Positions 53,839 to 61,217 of a stretch of DNA of 64,000 nt are shown piece by piece. Positions within the stretch are counted from its first letter, which is position 1. Every line of letters starts with the position of its first letter. The stretch is from the NCBI GenBank assembly GCA_027068975.1, contig JALXFN010000045.1, positions 1-64,000 on the forward strand, read 5' to 3'. This stretch comes from Campylobacteraceae bacterium (GTDB lineage Bacteria; Campylobacterota; Campylobacteria; Campylobacterales; Sulfurovaceae). Position numbers and translations under genes: made by a program. The notes beneath the pieces are model-generated. The model was not told the DNA's origin and did no database searches. It was given only the letters and a program-made list of their open reading frames with translations.

Positions 53839-54526
53839 TGCTCTTGACCTCTATGCCAAAGTAGAAGATTTGTTGGGGGTGCATGAAGTTACTCCTATCT
53901 TAAATGAGTACTATTTTGATACCTTAGATACTTTAGAGTTTAAAACCCTACTTGACGTTGGTTGTGGTTCAGGTGGATTTTTAGAAGAACTCTCCATAGG
54001 CTACCCTCATGTAAAAACAAAAGGTATTGACCTTAGCCCTATTATGGTAGAGATGACCAAAGCCAAAGGCTTAAATGCTGAGTGCATTGATCTTTGTAAA
54101 CTAGATGGAAAGTACGATGTAATAACAGCCATCTTTGACATGGTAAACTACTTAGACAAAAAGAGTTTAAAACGTTTTTTAGGCTGTGTAGAAGAGCGTT
54201 TGGAAGAGGGTGGTCATTTTATTTTTGACATCAATACCCTTTATGCCTTTAAAGTTGTCGCAGCAGGTTCATACATAAAAGATGCAGGGGAGCGTTTTGT
54301 AACCATAGATTCAGACTATGAAGAGGATAGAGGCGAATACTTTATGGACTTTACTCTTTTTGAAAAAGAGGGTGATGCCTTTGTAAAGAGTCAAGATTCT
54401 ATTACTCAAACTTATCATACTGTAGCAGAGATTGAGAAGTTAACAAATATGAAGTTGGTCTCTAAACAGCCTATAGCCATTTATGGTGATGAGGTTGAGA
54501 AGTTTTATTTGGTCTTTAAAAAGTAG
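53831..54526 (+). CDS. Class I SAM-dependent methyltransferase
   Basis: A 231-residue protein starting with GTG inside the hisG stop region. LLDVGCGSGGFLEEL (about 40-54) is motif I, GIDLSPIMV follows, and YDVITAIFDMVNYL is motif IV. The later half, with FDINTLYAF and FMDFTLFEKE, resembles small-molecule methyltransferases of the Methyltransf_11/25 type. The substrate is unknown. Overlap with hisG suggests co-expression but not a histidine role. Confidence 0.78.
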   Translation: MPNALDLYAKVEDLLGVHEVTPILNEYYFDTLDTLEFKTLLDVGCGSGGFLEELSIGYPHVKTKGIDLSPIMVEMTKAKGLNAECIDLCKLDGKYDVITAIFDMVNYLDKKSLKRFLGCVEERLEEGGHFIFDINTLYAFKVVAAGSYIKDAGERFVTIDSDYEEDRGEYFMDFTLFEKEGDAFVKSQDSITQTYHTVAEIEKLTNMKLVSKQPIAIYGDEVEKFYLVFKK

Positions 54527-54581
54527 ACTCCTCCACGCCCTTTACACAAAATAAAAGCTATCATTAAAATATAATTAAAAT

Positions 54582-54605
54582 GGTGCGATAGCAATCGCAC
54601 CCTAC
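54582..54605 (-). repeat. REP-like element (perfect GTGCGAT hairpin) before cusA
   Basis: On the minus strand GTAG then GGTGCGAT-TGCT-ATCGCACC, a perfect 8-bp stem with a 4-base loop. It is almost the same sequence as the plus-strand copy at 23009. It ends 13 bp before the cusA-like ATG, immediately before the AGGG that serves as ribosome-binding site, so its hairpin could lie in the 5' leader of the mRNA. Confidence 0.6.
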
Positions 54606-54617
54606 AGGGTATAATAG

Positions 54618-57600
54618 ATGATAGAAAAACTCATAAACTTTTCATGGCGAAACAGATTTTTAGTTATCGCTACGACCATACTACTTTTACTAGGTTCATT
54701 TTGGGCGATTAAAAATACTCCTCTTGATGCATTGCCTGACTTAACGCCACCACAAATCATCGTCTCTGTTAAATGGAAAGGGCAGTCTCCACAGCTTATA
54801 GAAGACCAAATTATCTACCCACTTACCAATGCTCTAATGAGCGTGGCAGGAGCAAAGACGGTTCGGGCTTTTTCATCGTTTGAGAATGCTTTGGTTTATG
54901 TCATCTTTGAAGAGGGAGAAGATATCTACTTTTCACGTGACCGAGTGGCAGAGAAGATAAATGAGCTTACCTCAACCTTTCCTAAAACAGCTCAAGTCAA
55001 AATGGGACCAGATGCCACAGGGATTGGGTGGGTTTATGAGTATGCTTTAACCTCTAAAACCAAAGATTTATCTGAACTTTATGACTTACAACAGTATTAT
55101 TATAAATATGCCCTTTTAGGAATCAACGGTGTTTCAGAAGTGGCAACGGTTGGTGGGTTTGAGAAGAACTATCAAGTGACGATTAATGAAGCAAAGCTAG
55201 TAGAGCAAGAGTTAAGTCTTCAAGATGTCATAAAAGCCATTAAAGCTAACAATGAAGACCGTGGAGGAAGAATAGTTTTAGAGAATGGCTATGAGAATAT
55301 TATTCAAGCCATTGGCTATGCTAAAACTGCTGAAGATTTAGGGAACATTGTCATTAAAACACGCAATGGAAAGCCTCTTAAAGTCTCTGATGTGGCAGTT
55401 ATAGATTTAGTCCCCTCCTATCGTCGTGGTATGGCAGATTTAAATGGTCAAGGTGAAGTTGTGGGTGGGATTGTTATTGTCCGTTACAATGAAAATGCGT
55501 ATGCTGTGATTCAAGAGATAAAAGAGAAACTAGAAAAAATAAAACTTTCCGATGTAAATGTGGTAACTACTTACGACCGTTCAGACCTTATCTCAAAAGC
55601 CATTAGTACCTTGAACCATACCCTCTTAGAAGAGTCTGCTGTGGTTTTGATTATTATTTTAATGTTTCTGCTTCATTTTCGTTCAGCCTTGGTGATTATT
55701 ATTACTTTGCCTCTAACCATTGCCATTACTTTTTTACTTATGAAGTGGGCAGGTGTTGAGTCAAACATTATGTCCCTTGGAGGGATTGCCATTGCTATTG
55801 GAGCGATGATAGATGCTTCTATTGTTATGGTTGAAAATGTCCACAAAAAACTACAAGCATCAGGGGGAGAAACGTTAGGGGGAGAAGCACGAACAGAAGT
55901 GGTTTTAAATGCAGCCAAACAGGTAGGACGACCTATCTTTTTTGCGTTAATACTTATTGTGGTTTCATTTTTGCCTATTTTTGCTCTGTCAGGTCAAGAG
56001 GGGGCGTTGTTTAAACCTTTGGCGTATACCAAAACCTTTGCCATGATAACAGGGGCAATTATCTCTATTACGCTTGTACCTATTTTAATGGTCTATCTAA
56101 TTCGAGGTAAAATCTTAGATGAACGTAAAAACTGGTTAAACCGATTTTTTATTTGGCTCTACTCTCCACTGCTTAAGGGGGCGTTATATTTGCGTTATAT
56201 TGTCCCTTTTGTTTTGGTAGGGGTTATCGCTTATGGTGTGTGGATTTATGAGCAACAGAAGTGGGAGTTTATGCCACCACTCAACGAACAGACCTATATG
56301 TATATGCCTGTAACGCCTTATGGAATTGGAATCGACATGGCAAAAGAGCTAACTCAAAAAACGGACAAGATTTTAAAAGAGAACTTCCCTGAAGTTGCCA
56401 CGGTATTTGGAAAAGCAGGACGAGCCGACACAGCCACCGACCCAGCACCACTAAGCATGATAGAGACCATCATAACCTTTAAACCTCAAGAGCAATGGCG
56501 AGAGGGAATGACCTATGAAAAGCTCTTAAATGAGATGGAAGCAATGCTTCAAGTAAAAGGGTTAACCAACTCATGGACGTACCCTATTAGAGGACGAATA
56601 GATATGCTTCTTTCAGGTATTCGTACCCCATTAGGTATTAAACTCTATGGTGATACCTCCGAAGAGTTAGCCAAACAAGCAAAAGAGATAGAGAAACGTC
56701 TGAAAGCATGCGGAGGAACACAGTCAGTCTTTGCCGACAAAGCAAACTCTGGTTACTACCTCAATATTGACCTAAACGATGCAAAAATAGCAGAGTATGG
56801 TATTAGCAAAAACATCATCTTAGATACCATTTCAAATGGGGTGGGTGGTAGTAGTGTCGCCACACTTTATGATGGCATAAAACGCTACCCCATTTCAGTA
56901 CGTTATGAACAGAAGAGTCGTTCTGATTTAAGTAGCATTGGAAAGATTCGGATTAAAACCCCTTATGGTTACACCCCTTTAGAGACCTTTGCACACTTGT
57001 ACTACAAAGAAGCACCCTCTATTTTAAAAGCAGAGAAAGGTAAAAAAGTAATTTTCATTTACATTACACCCAACCAAGGCGTTACCTCACAAGTTTACAA
57101 AAAAGAGGGGATGAAACTCTTAGCCGATTTAAAACTACCCACAGGTTACTATTATGAATGGGCAGGAGAGAGTGAGTACCTAGAGTCAGCAATGGAACGT
57201 TTGACTTTTATTTTACCCATTACACTTTTTATAACCTTTATACTTATCTATTTGGGCTTAAAAAGCATTAAAAATGCGTTAATCGTTTTCTTTACCTTGC
57301 CCTTTGCTGCTGTAGGAGGTATTGTCTACTTAGATATGTTAAATTTCAACTTCTCCATCGCTGTGGTTGTTGGGTTCTTGTCGCTCATAGGGGTAGCAAC
57401 CGAGACGGCTATTGTGATGATTATCTATTTAGAAGAGGCAGTTGAAAAAGTTAAAGTAAGAAGCAAAGCAAATATAAAACACGCCATCTACGACGGAGCA
57501 GTTTTACGAGTACGTCCAAAACTTATGACTGTGTTTGCTATTTTAGGTGGGTTAATCCCCATTATGTACATAGACGGGGTAGGAAGTGAAGTGATGCAGA

Positions 57601-57701
57601 GAATCGCTGCCCCTATGATTGGTGGGGTGGTTAGTTCTGCTGTCTTGACGCTTTTGATTATTCCTGCTGTTTATTATATGAGTATTAAGAAGGAGGGCTA
57701 A
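54618..57701 (+). CDS. cusA: CusA/CzcA-type heavy-metal RND efflux pump
   Basis: A 1027-residue proton-driven RND transporter of the heavy-metal class. Twelve transmembrane segments in two halves, with the conserved AIGAMIDASIVMVENVH of helix 4 containing the proton-relay Asp and Glu. ALPDLTPPQIIVSVKWKGQ near the N-terminus and RIDMLLSGIRTPLG in the pore domain are CusA/SilA-like; methionines in the pore region fit Cu(I)/Ag(I). CusB- and CusC-like partners are not adjacent; a short HlyD-type adaptor lies on the opposite strand at 58829, beyond the arginine kinase. A REP-like hairpin sits in the leader. Confidence 0.9.
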   Translation: MIEKLINFSWRNRFLVIATTILLLLGSFWAIKNTPLDALPDLTPPQIIVSVKWKGQSPQLIEDQIIYPLTNALMSVAGAKTVRAFSSFENALVYVIFEEGEDIYFSRDRVAEKINELTSTFPKTAQVKMGPDATGIGWVYEYALTSKTKDLSELYDLQQYYYKYALLGINGVSEVATVGGFEKNYQVTINEAKLVEQELSLQDVIKAIKANNEDRGGRIVLENGYENIIQAIGYAKTAEDLGNIVIKTRNGKPLKVSDVAVIDLVPSYRRGMADLNGQGEVVGGIVIVRYNENAYAVIQEIKEKLEKIKLSDVNVVTTYDRSDLISKAISTLNHTLLEESAVVLIIILMFLLHFRSALVIIITLPLTIAITFLLMKWAGVESNIMSLGGIAIAIGAMIDASIVMVENVHKKLQASGGETLGGEARTEVVLNAAKQVGRPIFFALILIVVSFLPIFALSGQEGALFKPLAYTKTFAMITGAIISITLVPILMVYLIRGKILDERKNWLNRFFIWLYSPLLKGALYLRYIVPFVLVGVIAYGVWIYEQQKWEFMPPLNEQTYMYMPVTPYGIGIDMAKELTQKTDKILKENFPEVATVFGKAGRADTATDPAPLSMIETIITFKPQEQWREGMTYEKLLNEMEAMLQVKGLTNSWTYPIRGRIDMLLSGIRTPLGIKLYGDTSEELAKQAKEIEKRLKACGGTQSVFADKANSGYYLNIDLNDAKIAEYGISKNIILDTISNGVGGSSVATLYDGIKRYPISVRYEQKSRSDLSSIGKIRIKTPYGYTPLETFAHLYYKEAPSILKAEKGKKVIFIYITPNQGVTSQVYKKEGMKLLADLKLPTGYYYEWAGESEYLESAMERLTFILPITLFITFILIYLGLKSIKNALIVFFTLPFAAVGGIVYLDMLNFNFSIAVVVGFLSLIGVATETAIVMIIYLEEAVEKVKVRSKANIKHAIYDGAVLRVRPKLMTVFAILGGLIPIMYIDGVGSEVMQRIAAPMIGGVVSSAVLTLLIIPAVYYMSIKKEG

Positions 57702-57715
57702 GATATAATACATAT

Positions 57716-57749
57716 TAGACTTCTTGCATAATTCTATAAATGAGTCTAT
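57716..57749. mobile_element. Solo end of the TA-type MITE
   Basis: TAGACTTCTTGCATAA and the following bases up to 57749 match the first 33 bases of the MITE copy at 53197 reading inward (GACTTCTTGCATAA...CTATAAATG...GTCTAT). The rest of the element is absent, so it is a remnant or a solo end. It lies just upstream of the arginine kinase and includes an in-frame ATG at 57740. Confidence 0.55.
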
Positions 57750-57766
57750 TTAAATTAAGGAATAAA

Positions 57767-58801
57767 ATGAACTACCCAAACTTACCAGAAGATTGTACAT
57801 CACTATTATGTAAATACCTTACAAAAGAGGTTTTTGAAGAATTAAAAGATAAAAAAACAACCAATGGCTTTACCTTAGAACAAGCCATTAACTCAGGTCT
57901 TGTTAACCTAGACAGTGGAATAGGGGTCTACGCAGGAGATGAAGAGTCGTATAGTCTGTTTGCTCCACTTTTTGATGCCATTATCGAAGATTATCATGGT
58001 TTTGGAAGAGAAGATAAACATCAAAGTAATTTAAATCCTGATGATTTAAATGCACCCAATCCTGACCCTAATGGTGAGTTTATTGTCTCGACACGTATTC
58101 GAGTTGGGCGTAATGTTGCTCATTTTCCCCTTGGTCCAGCTATTTCTAAAGAGCAAAGAGATTTAGTAGAGTCAAGTATAGTTGAGGCTCTTAAGAGCTT
58201 AAGTGGTGAGTTAGAGGGAAGGTATTATCCTCTACTTGGCATGAGTAAAGAGGTTCAAGAGGAGCTTATTAAAGACCACTTCTTATTTAAAGAAGGAGAC
58301 CGTTTTTTAGATGCTGCTGGATTGAACCGTGATTGGTCTGAGGGAAGAGGGATTTACCATAACAAAGAGAAGACCTTTTTAGTGTGGGTCAATGAAGAGG
58401 ACCAGCTAAGAATTATATCTATGCAAAAGGGTGGGGACATTACAGAAGTATTTAATCGATTGGTTACTGCTGTAAAGGCTATAGAAACGAAAGTGGCATT
58501 TTCTTACAGTGAGCATTTAGGGTATATTAGCTCTTGTCCGACTAATTTAGGAACAGCCATGAGAGCCAGTGTTCATATAGCGCTTCCAAACTTAGCAAAA
58601 GATATGGAGGCATTTAAAGCCATTACCGACAAGTATTATTTGCAAATTCGTGGGATTCATGGAGAACATTCTCAGAGTGAAGGTGGAGTTTATGACATTA
58701 GTAACCGTCGTCGTTTAGGAATTACAGAAGTTCAAGCCGTTCAAGATATGTATGATGGTGTGGTTGCTTTGATAAAAGCTGAGAAGGAATTAACCAAGTA
58801 G
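57767..58801 (+). CDS. Phosphagen (arginine) kinase
   Basis: A 344-residue ATP:guanido phosphotransferase with both domains: N-terminal helical (about 1-90) and C-terminal catalytic (95-340). The guanidine-specificity loop SGIGVYAGD (50-58) is of the arginine-kinase type. [26 protein letters not shown] with the two Glu at 210-211, SSCPTNLGT with the reactive Cys (C257), and [17 protein letters not shown] with E300 are all present; positions run about 14 lower than in Limulus arginine kinase. It would store ATP energy as phosphoarginine. Unlike the bacterial protein-arginine kinase McsB, it keeps the N-terminal domain. Start at 57767 with AAGGA upstream; the ATG at 57740 lies in a mobile-element end. 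REP head GTAG forms the stop. Confidence 0.9.
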   Translation: MNYPNLPEDCTSLLCKYLTKEVFEELKDKKTTNGFTLEQAINSGLVNLDSGIGVYAGDEESYSLFAPLFDAIIEDYHGFGREDKHQSNLNPDDLNAPNPDPNGEFIVSTRIRVGRNVAHFPLGPAISKEQRDLVESSIVEALKSLSGELEGRYYPLLGMSKEVQEELIKDHFLFKEGDRFLDAAGLNRDWSEGRGIYHNKEKTFLVWVNEEDQLRIISMQKGGDITEVFNRLVTAVKAIETKVAFSYSEHLGYISSCPTNLGTAMRASVHIALPNLAKDMEAFKAITDKYYLQIRGIHGEHSQSEGGVYDISNRRRLGITEVQAVQDMYDGVVALIKAEKELTK

Positions 58802-58822
58802 GTTCGGTAACACCGAACACCA
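58798..58822 (+). repeat. REP-like element at the arginine-kinase stop
   Basis: GTAGGTTCGG-TAACA-CCGAACACC: GTAG head, then a six-pair GTTCGG/CCGAAC hairpin. TAG of the head is the arginine-kinase stop codon. It lies between convergent genes and could also serve as a weak terminator for either. Confidence 0.5.
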
Positions 58823-58828
58823 CTATTG

Positions 58829-59620
58829 TTATTTTTTCTCTTTAATAACAACTTTTGCATACATTCCAGGGAAGACATTATGGTCACCCTTATCAAATGA
58901 TATACGTATTCTTATTTTGTGAGTCATTGGGTTAGCATCTGGAACGATGGCTTTGATGGTTCCAATGGTTTTGTATTTTATAGAAGGAATACTAACGGTT
59001 AGTTTCTCTCCTACTTTTACTTGAGCAATGATACTTTCAGAAACAGAAGCGTCAATTTCTAAATCTTCCGTATCAACCATCATAATGGTTAACATTCCTG
59101 GCATAATCATATCACCTGGTTTAATGTTTCTTCTTACGATGACACCATCTGATGGAGCTTTCATTTTAAGATAGTTAAAGATAGTTGCCATCTGCTTAGC
59201 TTTAATAGAAGCTTGTTCTACTAATACTTGTGCAGAGTCCAACATGGCTGAGACATTTTCAGCTTGTGCATCTAAGTCATCTATATCCATCATAGGAATG
59301 TTTTTACGTTGTTTTAATTGATTCTTTCGTTTATTTATATTTTGTAAACGTTTTCTCCAAAACTCTACTACTATTTTTGACTGTTCTAACATTAGGTCAG
59401 CTTGAGACTTCATAATGTCAAACTCTGCAGACTCCATTTCATAAAGAGGGTCTTCACGTTTAACTTTGTCACCAATTTTTACAAAGACTTTTTTTACATA
59501 GCCCATATACCGACTACCTATCATCTTTTGACCATCAGAAACCACGGTTCCTGTAATTGTAATATCATCTGCCTTTAGTGAGACGATGAGTAAAAACGTT
59601 ACAATTAATAATTTTTTCAT
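58829..59620 (-). CDS. HlyD-type efflux periplasmic adaptor
   Basis: A 263-residue exported protein with a signal peptide (1-17). A lipoyl-like half motif GYVKKVFVKIGDKV (about 42-55), a long alpha hairpin (about 70-150) with LKQRKNIPMM, the second lipoyl half GVIVRRNIKPGDMIMPG and a beta-barrel (170-255) form a short membrane-fusion protein. The cognate pump could be the CusA-like protein at 54618, but it is on the other strand and separated by the arginine kinase. An OMF partner is missing. A c-type cytochrome gene is just upstream on this strand. Confidence 0.8.
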   Translation of the reverse strand: MKKLLIVTFLLIVSLKADDITITGTVVSDGQKMIGSRYMGYVKKVFVKIGDKVKREDPLYEMESAEFDIMKSQADLMLEQSKIVVEFWRKRLQNINKRKNQLKQRKNIPMMDIDDLDAQAENVSAMLDSAQVLVEQASIKAKQMATIFNYLKMKAPSDGVIVRRNIKPGDMIMPGMLTIMMVDTEDLEIDASVSESIIAQVKVGEKLTVSIPSIKYKTIGTIKAIVPDANPMTHKIRIRISFDKGDHNVFPGMYAKVVIKEKK

Positions 59621-59647
59621 TGCTATCCTTTACATAGATTCGAGTGA

Positions 59648-60058
59648 TTACCATTTACGTATATTGATATGGCATTTTAAACACTGTTGTGAAATTTTAC
59701 TATAGGCTTGTAATGCTTGTTTCGGATCACCACTTTCAAAACGTTCAACAATGTCTTCTGCTTTTTTTGTGATTTTCTTTTTTATCTTATTTGTCATCTT
59801 AAGAGAGTTGTTCATCCATTTTTCATAAATATCTTTAGTATTAATTTCAGTATCTATAGGACCTACCCTTTTTATGGTCTCTCGAAGGGTTTTTGCACCA
59901 TCTTTTACAATATCAATATTGTTGTAAAAAAAGCCAGTTTGTATGTCTTGCATTGCTTGTGCCATCTTTTGCATGTCTAAGATTCTTTCAGCTTGTGTAT
60001 AAGCTTCTGCTGATGCAAAAGTTGTTAATATTGCTGGAATGAGAAGTAGTTTTTTCAT
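59648..60058 (-). CDS. Periplasmic c-type cytochrome (cytochrome c'-like)
   Basis: A 136-residue exported protein with signal peptide (1-18) and one C-terminal haem-binding motif CLKCH (126-130). The rest is helical, with AERILDMQKMAQAMQDIQTGF and ending INIRKW. A single haem at the C-terminus of a four-helix bundle is the cytochrome c' / c-556 (class II) layout. It would bind haem in the periplasm; the ligand or partner is unknown. It lies 27 bp upstream of the adaptor gene on the minus strand. Confidence 0.8.
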   Translation of the reverse strand: MKKLLLIPAILTTFASAEAYTQAERILDMQKMAQAMQDIQTGFFYNNIDIVKDGAKTLRETIKRVGPIDTEINTKDIYEKWMNNSLKMTNKIKKKITKKAEDIVERFESGDPKQALQAYSKISQQCLKCHINIRKW

Positions 60059-60232
60059 GAGTCATTTTCCTTTTATAAATGTTCTTACTGTTATTGTAAC
60101 AGATTATCTTTAATTACTCAATTACTTTGATAAACATTATATCTTTTAATTATTTTTTTTTATACTCATTAAGTATCTTTTCAAATAATTGTTGCTAATA
60201 TTGGCTCATCAAATGTTAAAAGGATTATCACA

Positions 60233-61039
60233 ATGAATAAAATCATAATTATAAGTGCCGTAAGTGCAGCAATGTTAACAACAGCTTCGGCTGACTTCAG
60301 TTTCGGCGATATGTTTAAAGATATGAAAGAGGCAGCTACATCTATGAGCAAAGATGCTAAAGATTCTGTAGCTTCAATGAAAGATGGTGCTGTTGAGACT
60401 TCAAAGTCTGCAGAGAGAACAGTAACAAATGTAAGTTCTGATGTGAAAGATTCTTCTGTTAAAGTATCTGACGATTTAAAAACAGCTGAACTTGCAAGTT
60501 CTAAAGATATAAGAGATTCAACAGTTGAATTGGCTGAAGATACTAAAGATTCTATCTCTAATACAACAAAAGATCTTAAAGACTCTTCAACCATTGCTTC
60601 TAAAGACATGAAAGATTCTGCAGTTGCTGTCTCTAAAGATGTAAATGATGCAACTAAAACTATCTCTAACGATACAACTAAAAATGTTACAACAGTTTCA
60701 AATGATACAACTGATTCAGTAAAAACAGTTTCAAATGACACAAGAGATTCTGTTAAAGAGGTATCTAACGATACAAATGATGCAACAAAAACAGTTTCAA
60801 ATGATTCAAGAGATTCTGTAAAAACTGTATCTAATGATTTGGATGATACAACAAAAACAGTTTCAAATGATACAAGAGACTCTGTTAAAGAGGTATCTAA
60901 TGATACAAATGATGCAGCAAAAACAGCTACCGAGAATGCAAGTGATACAGCAAAAACAGCTTCAAATGACGCAACTGATGCAAGTAAATCTGCAAGTAAT
61001 AATGCAAAAGATGCTGTTGATACAGTAGATAAAGACTAA
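60233..61039 (+). CDS. Secreted hendecad-repeat protein (LEA-like)
   Basis: A 268-residue exported protein with a clean signal peptide (1-20, ending TTASA). After a DFSFGDMFKDMKEA start, the mature part is a long amphipathic helix built of 11-residue units. From T143 there are eleven units of the type TVSNDTRDSVK / EVSNDTNDATK (143-263). Nearly all residues are Ser, Thr, Asp, Asn, Lys, Ala and Val, with no aromatic beyond the N-terminus. LEA_4-like stress proteins and some bacterial surface proteins share this layout. A paralogue with the same start follows at 63891. The stop is 23 bp before a terminator-like hairpin. Confidence 0.75.
   Translation: MNKIIIISAVSAAMLTTASADFSFGDMFKDMKEAATSMSKDAKDSVASMKDGAVETSKSAERTVTNVSSDVKDSSVKVSDDLKTAELASSKDIRDSTVELAEDTKDSISNTTKDLKDSSTIASKDMKDSAVAVSKDVNDATKTISNDTTKNVTTVSNDTTDSVKTVSNDTRDSVKEVSNDTNDATKTVSNDSRDSVKTVSNDLDDTTKTVSNDTRDSVKEVSNDTNDAAKTATENASDTAKTASNDATDASKSASNNAKDAVDTVDKD
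60659..61021 (+). repeat. Eleven tandem 33-bp coding repeats
   Basis: Within the secreted protein gene, eleven 33-bp units encode hendecads (TVSNDT...). A 132-bp higher-order unit, TVSNDTRDSVK EVSNDTNDATK and the following two, recurs with few changes, showing recent duplication. It is coding, in frame, and not a CRISPR. Confidence 0.8.
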
Positions 61040-61062
61040 TTTATTTATTAAATTATCATCTT

Positions 61063-61089
61063 AAGGGTTGCTATTTTATGGCAATCCTT
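61063..61089 (+). terminator. Hairpin after the hendecad protein
   Basis: AAGGGTTGC and GCAATCCTT pair over a nine-base loop, nine pairs including one G-T, followed by a short T/C run. It lies 23 bp after the stop at 61039 and is a plausible terminator. Confidence 0.5.
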
Positions 61090-61217
61090 TCTTACCCAAA
61101 AGATACCAGTAACTTTTAGTAGCTTTATCTTTTCATCTCTTCAAAGTACAAATCTAAATTTATCATATTCATAAAAAAATGTTATCATTTATATTAATTA
61201 TATAATAAGGGATAACC

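Noticed and set aside
57740-57766. Alternative upstream start for the arginine kinase
   Set aside because: The ATG lies inside the MITE-like end; the family starts near MNYPNL and AAGGA fits the ATG at 57767.
60181-60741. Long minus-strand open frame opposite the hendecad-repeat gene
   Set aside because: It is the mirror image of the repeat coding sequence; the composition (Ser/Val/Glu-rich repeats) follows from the plus strand, and there is no ribosome site.
60659-61021. Tandem 33-bp repeats as a possible CRISPR array
   Set aside because: The units are in frame, encode hendecads and have no unique spacers; there are no cas genes.
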